Shown here: positions 39,376-42,855 of the stretch, piece by piece
How the letters are laid out: every line of letters starts with the position of its first letter
Position numbering within the stretch: position 1 is the stretch's first letter
Assembly (NCBI GenBank): GCA_031181325.1
Contig: JAPSKX010000022.1
Coordinates: 1-42,855 of the forward strand
Length of the DNA: 42,855 nt
From: Paenibacillus sp.
GTDB lineage: Bacteria > Bacillota > Bacilli > Paenibacillales > YIM-B00363
Direction: 5' to 3'
Made by a program: the position numbers and the translations under genes
Notes under the pieces: generated by a model
What the model was told of the DNA's origin: nothing
What the model saw: only the letters and a program-made list of their open reading frames with translations
Databases searched by the model: none

Positions 39376-40089
39376 ATGGACATCAACATCTTGCAGCTGA
39401 TCGAAGGCGCGAAGCAGGCGCGGGGGCTGGCCGTCGTCATCGACGTGTTCCGCGCGTTCTCGACGGCTTGCTACGTGACCGACCGCGGGGTCGAGCGCAT
39501 CATCCCGGTCGGCGACATCGAGACGGCCTATCGATTGAAGCGCGACAATCCGTCTTACATCCTCATGGGGGAGCGGGGCGGCGTCATTCAGCCCGGCTTC
39601 GACTTCGGCAATTCGCCGACGCACGCGGAGCGGGCGGACTTCACGGGCCGTACCGTCGTGCATACGACGAGCGCAGGCACGCAGGGTATCGCCAACGCGA
39701 GCGGGGCCGACGAAGTCATCACCGGCAGCTTCGTGAACGCGCGCGCGATCGTGCGGTACATTCGGCAGCGGAAGCCGGAGCGGGTTTCGCTCGTCTGCAT
39801 GGGGCTCGGCGCGAAGTCGCCGGCCGACGAGGACACCTTATGCGCCGAGTACATCAAGAACGCGCTGGAAGGCAAGGCGAACGATTTCGCCGCTGTCGTC
39901 CATCACCTGCGCGAAGGGGAAGGCCGAACCGGCAGCTTCATGGATCTCGAAGGCGAAGCGTCCGAGACGTCCGCGCCGAAATCCGACTTCGACAAGTGTC
40001 TCGCGCTCGACCGATTTTCTTTCGTCTTGAAGGTCGAGCCGTTCGAAGCGGGCCTGCAGCAGCTTCGGAAAATCGAGATCGCGCAATAA
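39376..40089 (+). CDS. comB: ComB family 2-phosphosulfolactate phosphatase
   Basis: 237 residues of the ComB family: VVIDVFRAFSTACYVTDRGV with the conserved DVFRAF/DVLRA-type segment, ILMGERGGVIQPGFDFGNSP, VVHTTSAGTQGIANA and VSLVCMGLG. ComB removes phosphate from 2-phosphosulfolactate in coenzyme M synthesis in archaea; in Bacilli the homologues occur without the rest of that pathway and their true substrate is uncertain, possibly sulfolactate metabolism linked to spores. GGAGAGAG precedes the ATG. It has its own promoter and terminator. Confidence 0.88.
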   Translation: MDINILQLIEGAKQARGLAVVIDVFRAFSTACYVTDRGVERIIPVGDIETAYRLKRDNPSYILMGERGGVIQPGFDFGNSPTHAERADFTGRTVVHTTSAGTQGIANASGADEVITGSFVNARAIVRYIRQRKPERVSLVCMGLGAKSPADEDTLCAEYIKNALEGKANDFAAVVHHLREGEGRTGSFMDLEGEASETSAPKSDFDKCLALDRFSFVLKVEPFEAGLQQLRKIEIAQ

Positions 40090-40090
40090 A

Positions 40091-40110
40091 GCTTCGTCGT
40101 CCGACGAAGC
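40091..40110. repeat. Perfect hairpin just after comB
   Basis: GCTTCGTCG-TC-CGACGAAGC, directly after the stop codon, with no T-run. It may protect the mRNA end or act together with the terminator 30 bases on. Confidence 0.6.
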
Positions 40111-40140
40111 GCAGGATGAGCTTGAAGACGTGCATCGAGG

Positions 40141-40175
40141 GCCCTCGTTCCTAACGGACGAGGGCTTCTTGCGTT
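40141..40175 (+). terminator. Rho-independent terminator after comB
   Basis: GCCCTCGT (40141-40148) pairs with ACGAGGGC (40158-40165), followed by TTCTTGCGTTT. Confidence 0.75.
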
Positions 40176-40431
40176 TGCGAGCCGGCAACGATCGGGGCGC
40201 GAAGCGATCCCCCGAACGGGCTCCGAATTTTCGAGAAGGCACATTCTTTGACCGAGAGCTTCTTCGGGTGGAGCGGCCGGCAGGGAAAGGCGGGAAGGGG
40301 CGGGATTTCCGTACCGTTCAAAAAGTGTGCCTCCCGAAAAAAAGTGCTTCTTGCGGACGGAAGGCGGAGTGTCTACGATCGGAGAAGGTTGCAACCGCGT
40401 CTGACGACATTCGGAAAAGAGGGAGGGACCG
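40176..40431. other. Leader region of the second sugar importer operon
   Basis: About 255 bases with no gene. TTTGACC at 40247-40253 could be a -35 box but has no good -10. AAAAAGTGTGCCTCC and AAAAAAAGTGCTTC (about 40321-40355) form an imperfect direct repeat. I see no copy of the TGAAATTTTATTTCA operator, so this importer is not part of the muramyl-sugar regulon by this test. Confidence 0.4.
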
Positions 40432-41358
40432 ATGGAGAGAACGGAACGAACGGCGCGGCGATTCGACGTCGCGAAATTCAAGATGAATATACCATTGTTT
40501 ATCATGTTTACCCCGATCATCGCGTACTTTCTCGTATTCCGGTACTTTCCGATGGCGGGCCTCGTCATCGCCTTCAAGAACTACAACTTTACGGATGGCG
40601 TTTGGGGCAGTCCCTGGGTCGGACTCGCCAATTTCGACATGCTGTTCACGAACCCGATGATGATGAACATATTGCGCAACACGTTCGTATTAAGCGCGCT
40701 GCAGCTCGCGGTCGGCTTCCCGTTCCCGATCTTGATCGCCTTGATGATTCACGAGGTGCGGACGCGTTGGTTCAAGAAGACGGTGCAGACGGCCGTGTTT
40801 TTGCCTCATTTTCTGAATTGGGTCATCGTGGGCGGCATCGTCGTTACGATCTTCTCGCAGGAAACCGGCATCGTGAATGCCGTCGTGGAACGATGGTTCG
40901 GGGAGACGTACGCCTTCCTCTATCGAACGGAATCGTGGATCTCCATCTTCGTCGGAGCGGGCATCTGGAAGGGGGCGGGCTGGGGGTCGATCATTTACTT
41001 GGCCGCGTTGTCGTCGGTCGACCATGCCCTGTACGAAGCGGCAGGCCTGGACGGAGCGGGCAAATGGAGGCAGCTGTGGCACATCTCGCTTCCGGCATTG
41101 CGTCCGGTCATCTTCATCATTCTGATTCTTTCGATCGGCAACATGATGGAAGTCGGGTTCGATCAGGTGTACGTGCTGCAAAATTCCGTCGTCTCGAGCA
41201 TATCCGAGGTCATATCGACATGGAGCTATAAATCGGGCATCAACGGCGGCCAATTCAGCTTGGCGGCGGCGCTAGGCTTCTTCGAGTCGTTCGTCGGCTT
41301 GATTCTCGTATTGACCGCGAACGGCATCGCCCGTCGATTCGATCAAGGACTTTGGTAA
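40432..41358 (+). CDS. ABC sugar importer permease, LplB type
   Basis: 308 residues with six helices: FIMFTPIIAYFLVFRYFPMAG is the first (shown as FIMFTPIIAYFLVF and RYFPMAG), followed by LVIAFKNYNF and the EAA loop YEAAGLDGAGKWRQLWHISLP (YEAAGLDGAG, KWRQLWHISLP). It belongs to the CUT1 oligosaccharide importers. GAGGGAGGG precedes the ATG. The partner permease follows with overlapping or nearly overlapping ends, then a binding lipoprotein. The cargo is unknown. Confidence 0.93.
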   Translation: MERTERTARRFDVAKFKMNIPLFIMFTPIIAYFLVFRYFPMAGLVIAFKNYNFTDGVWGSPWVGLANFDMLFTNPMMMNILRNTFVLSALQLAVGFPFPILIALMIHEVRTRWFKKTVQTAVFLPHFLNWVIVGGIVVTIFSQETGIVNAVVERWFGETYAFLYRTESWISIFVGAGIWKGAGWGSIIYLAALSSVDHALYEAAGLDGAGKWRQLWHISLPALRPVIFIILILSIGNMMEVGFDQVYVLQNSVVSSISEVISTWSYKSGINGGQFSLAAALGFFESFVGLILVLTANGIARRFDQGLW

Positions 41359-41375
41359 AGATAGGGGAAATCGAC

Positions 41376-42251
41376 GTGAAGGGTTCCTTCGGAGATAAGG
41401 CGTTCTACGGATTGAATGCGGCGCTGCTCTCGCTGTTCGCCTTAAGCTGCATCTTGCCGCTCGTTCATCTGCTCGCGTTATCCTTCAGCGATCAGGCGGC
41501 CATCGCGTCGGGCGCGGTGAGCTTCTGGCCGAAGGGCGTGACGACGACGGCTTACGAGAAGCTGGTCAGCGGCACCAACATCGTTCGCGCATCGCTGAAC
41601 AGCCTGCAGATTATGGCGGTAGGCACGGCGCTTAACCTGCTGTTCACATTATTGTGCGCCTACCCGTTGTCAAGAAGCTATATGTACGGGAAACGGTTTT
41701 TCACGTTGGCGATCGTGTTCACGATGCTCTTTTCGGGCGGGATGATCCCGGGCTTCTTATTGGTGAAGTCGCTCGGATTGGTCGATACGTACGGCGCGCT
41801 ATGGCTGCCCGGCTTAGTAAGCGTATACAATATGCTCGTCCTCCGCACCTTCTTCGTCGGCATTCCCGACGAGCTGGTGGAAGCCGGCAAGATCGACGGC
41901 TGCGGCGAATGGCGGATGCTCATTCAAATCTTCTTGCCTCTGTCGCTGCCGGTCATCGTCGCCCTGGGAATGTTCTACGGCGTATCGCATTGGAACGCGT
42001 TCTTTAACGTCATGCTGTTCATCAATTCGCCGGAGAAGCATAACTTGGCCGTCTTGGTGCAGCAGATGATCCAGAGCCAGCAGCTTATGCAAGAGGTCGG
42101 GAATTTGTCGCCCGAGGATTTCACGAGCTTAACCCCCGAGTCGATTCGTTCCGCCGGCGTGATCGTCATGATCTTGCCGATGCTGATCGCTTATCCGTTC
42201 TTACAGAAGTATTTCGTGAAAGGAATGTTGATCGGCGCGATCAAAGGGTAG
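41376..42251 (+). CDS. ABC sugar importer permease, LplC type
   Basis: 291 residues from GTG 41376, which has AGGGGAA upstream; TTG 41352, overlapping the previous stop, is an alternative giving eight more residues. Six helices and the EAA loop VEAGKIDGCGEWRMLIQIFLP (VEAGKIDGCGEW, RMLIQIFLP) with Gly in place of the second Ala. The end FLQKYFVKGMLIGAIKG is typical of LplC/YtcP permeases. It pairs with the preceding permease. No ATPase is in the visible part of the operon. Confidence 0.92.
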   Translation: MKGSFGDKAFYGLNAALLSLFALSCILPLVHLLALSFSDQAAIASGAVSFWPKGVTTTAYEKLVSGTNIVRASLNSLQIMAVGTALNLLFTLLCAYPLSRSYMYGKRFFTLAIVFTMLFSGGMIPGFLLVKSLGLVDTYGALWLPGLVSVYNMLVLRTFFVGIPDELVEAGKIDGCGEWRMLIQIFLPLSLPVIVALGMFYGVSHWNAFFNVMLFINSPEKHNLAVLVQQMIQSQQLMQEVGNLSPEDFTSLTPESIRSAGVIVMILPMLIAYPFLQKYFVKGMLIGAIKG

Positions 42252-42299
42252 CCATAGCGAGGCGCTATCCATCATAATAAGAAATGGGAGGGTATTCCA

Positions 42300-42855
42300 A
42301 TGTACCGCACTCGTCATTTGAGAAGGACCGGAACATACGCGGCGGCGGCCGTCCTCGCGGCCAGCGTCGTCGTCGCGGGATGTTCGCAGGGAGCCGGCAC
42401 GAGCGTCGAGCCGGGGAAAGCCGAATCGGGAGGAAGCGGCGGCTCGGCATCGGCGCCGGCGATACCGTCGATCAGCGTCTCGATGTACGACCGCGGCAAC
42501 GTGCCGCCGGAGGCGGGGACGATCGTCGATAACTTGTGGACCGATTGGGTGAACGAGCAATCCGGCGTGAAGGTATCGTATACGCCTGTGCCGAGATGGG
42601 AATCGGTACAGAAATATAACGCGCTTCTCGCGGCCGGGGACGCTCCGGATCTGATCTTGGAATACAACTCGGACTTCCGGAACCAGCTGTACCTGCAGAA
42701 GCAGATTATGCCGCTGGACGATCTGATCGAAAATCACAGCGTCGAGTACAAAGCGTTAATGGAACAATTTCCGCTGCTCCGCACGCTCGGGACGAAGTCC
42801 GACGGAAAACTATACGAATTCGGCCGCGTATTGGGATACATCCCGGGGACGTTCC
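42300..42855 (+). CDS. Solute-binding lipoprotein of the second importer (3' partial)
   Basis: The first 185 residues are visible; the gene runs off the window. A lipoprotein signal (AAAAVLAASVVVAGC, lipidated Cys28) is followed by a glycine/serine-rich linker and the start of a family 1 binding domain (ISVSMYDRGNVPPEAGTIVD, then WTDWVNEQSGVKVSYTPVP and LLAAGDAPDLILEY). MYDRGN and the following residues recall LplA-like binders. GGGAGGG lies 7 bases before ATG 42300. A small hairpin ATAGCG/CGCTAT (42254-42268) separates it from the permease gene. Confidence 0.92.
   Translation, partial: MYRTRHLRRTGTYAAAAVLAASVVVAGCSQGAGTSVEPGKAESGGSGGSASAPAIPSISVSMYDRGNVPPEAGTIVDNLWTDWVNEQSGVKVSYTPVPRWESVQKYNALLAAGDAPDLILEYNSDFRNQLYLQKQIMPLDDLIENHSVEYKALMEQFPLLRTLGTKSDGKLYEFGRVLGYIPGTF

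Overview
The window looks like a chromosomal segment of a GC-rich, spore-forming Firmicute of the Paenibacillaceae (Paenibacillus/Cohnella type). Reasons: strong GGAGG-type ribosome sites with frequent GTG and TTG starts, a CotF-type spore coat gene, a KhtT/KhtU pair, a cytoplasmic PAS histidine kinase of the sporulation-kinase type, and ABC sugar importers of the LplB/LplC type that lack their own ATPase. There is no rRNA, tRNA, CRISPR array or intact insertion sequence.

Layout. 1-2.1 kb: end of a KhtU-like cation/proton antiporter, its KhtT regulator and a YitT-family membrane protein. 2.2-4.5 kb: a MarR repressor divergent from a 14-helix drug exporter, with a palindrome at the exporter promoter. 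4.5-6.4 kb: small unknown genes, including an 18-codon ORF with a perfect ribosome site and a membrane protein built from an internal duplication. 6.7-8 kb: a chemoreceptor. 8.2-10.9 kb: a coupled pair of unusual fusions (GyrI-like + two VOC domains; two GyrI-like domains + pentapeptide repeats). 11-13.6 kb: gene remnants, a CotF-like coat protein, an apparently leaderless ArsR regulator and an MFS transporter. 13.9-16.5 kb: an ECF sigma factor, its likely anti-sigma factor and a solute-binding lipoprotein in one overlapping operon. 16.5-25.2 kb: NlpC/P60 hydrolase, phasin-like protein, UbiB/AarF kinase, two AraC regulators each divergent from an enzyme gene, a PhyH-type dioxygenase, a broken gltD fragment, an AT-rich YjcQ-like gene and a polysaccharide deacetylase.

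25.3-39.0 kb is the most coherent part: a peptidoglycan amino-sugar salvage regulon. The minus-strand operon encodes an importer (binding lipoprotein plus two permeases) and MurQ. A second locus holds a MurK-like kinase (minus strand) divergent from an RpiR/MurR-type regulator followed by NamZ, NagZ and AnmK. All three promoters carry near-identical 15-bp operators (consensus TGAAATTTTATTTCA), paired at 31-32 bp centre to centre in both control regions. The parts make a pathway: import of MurNAc-containing sugars, cleavage by NagZ and NamZ, phosphorylation by the MurK-like kinase or AnmK, and MurQ conversion of MurNAc-6P to GlcNAc-6P. NamZ and NagZ have no signal peptide here, so cleavage is predicted inside the cell, and uptake is by ABC transport. 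This differs from the Bacillus subtilis cluster, where the hydrolases are secreted and uptake is by a PTS.

39.0-42.9 kb: an intergenic region with five degenerate 36-37 bp repeats, each starting with a DnaA-box-like 9-mer; a ComB-family phosphatase; then a second ABC sugar importer (two permeases and the start of a binding lipoprotein, cut by the window end).
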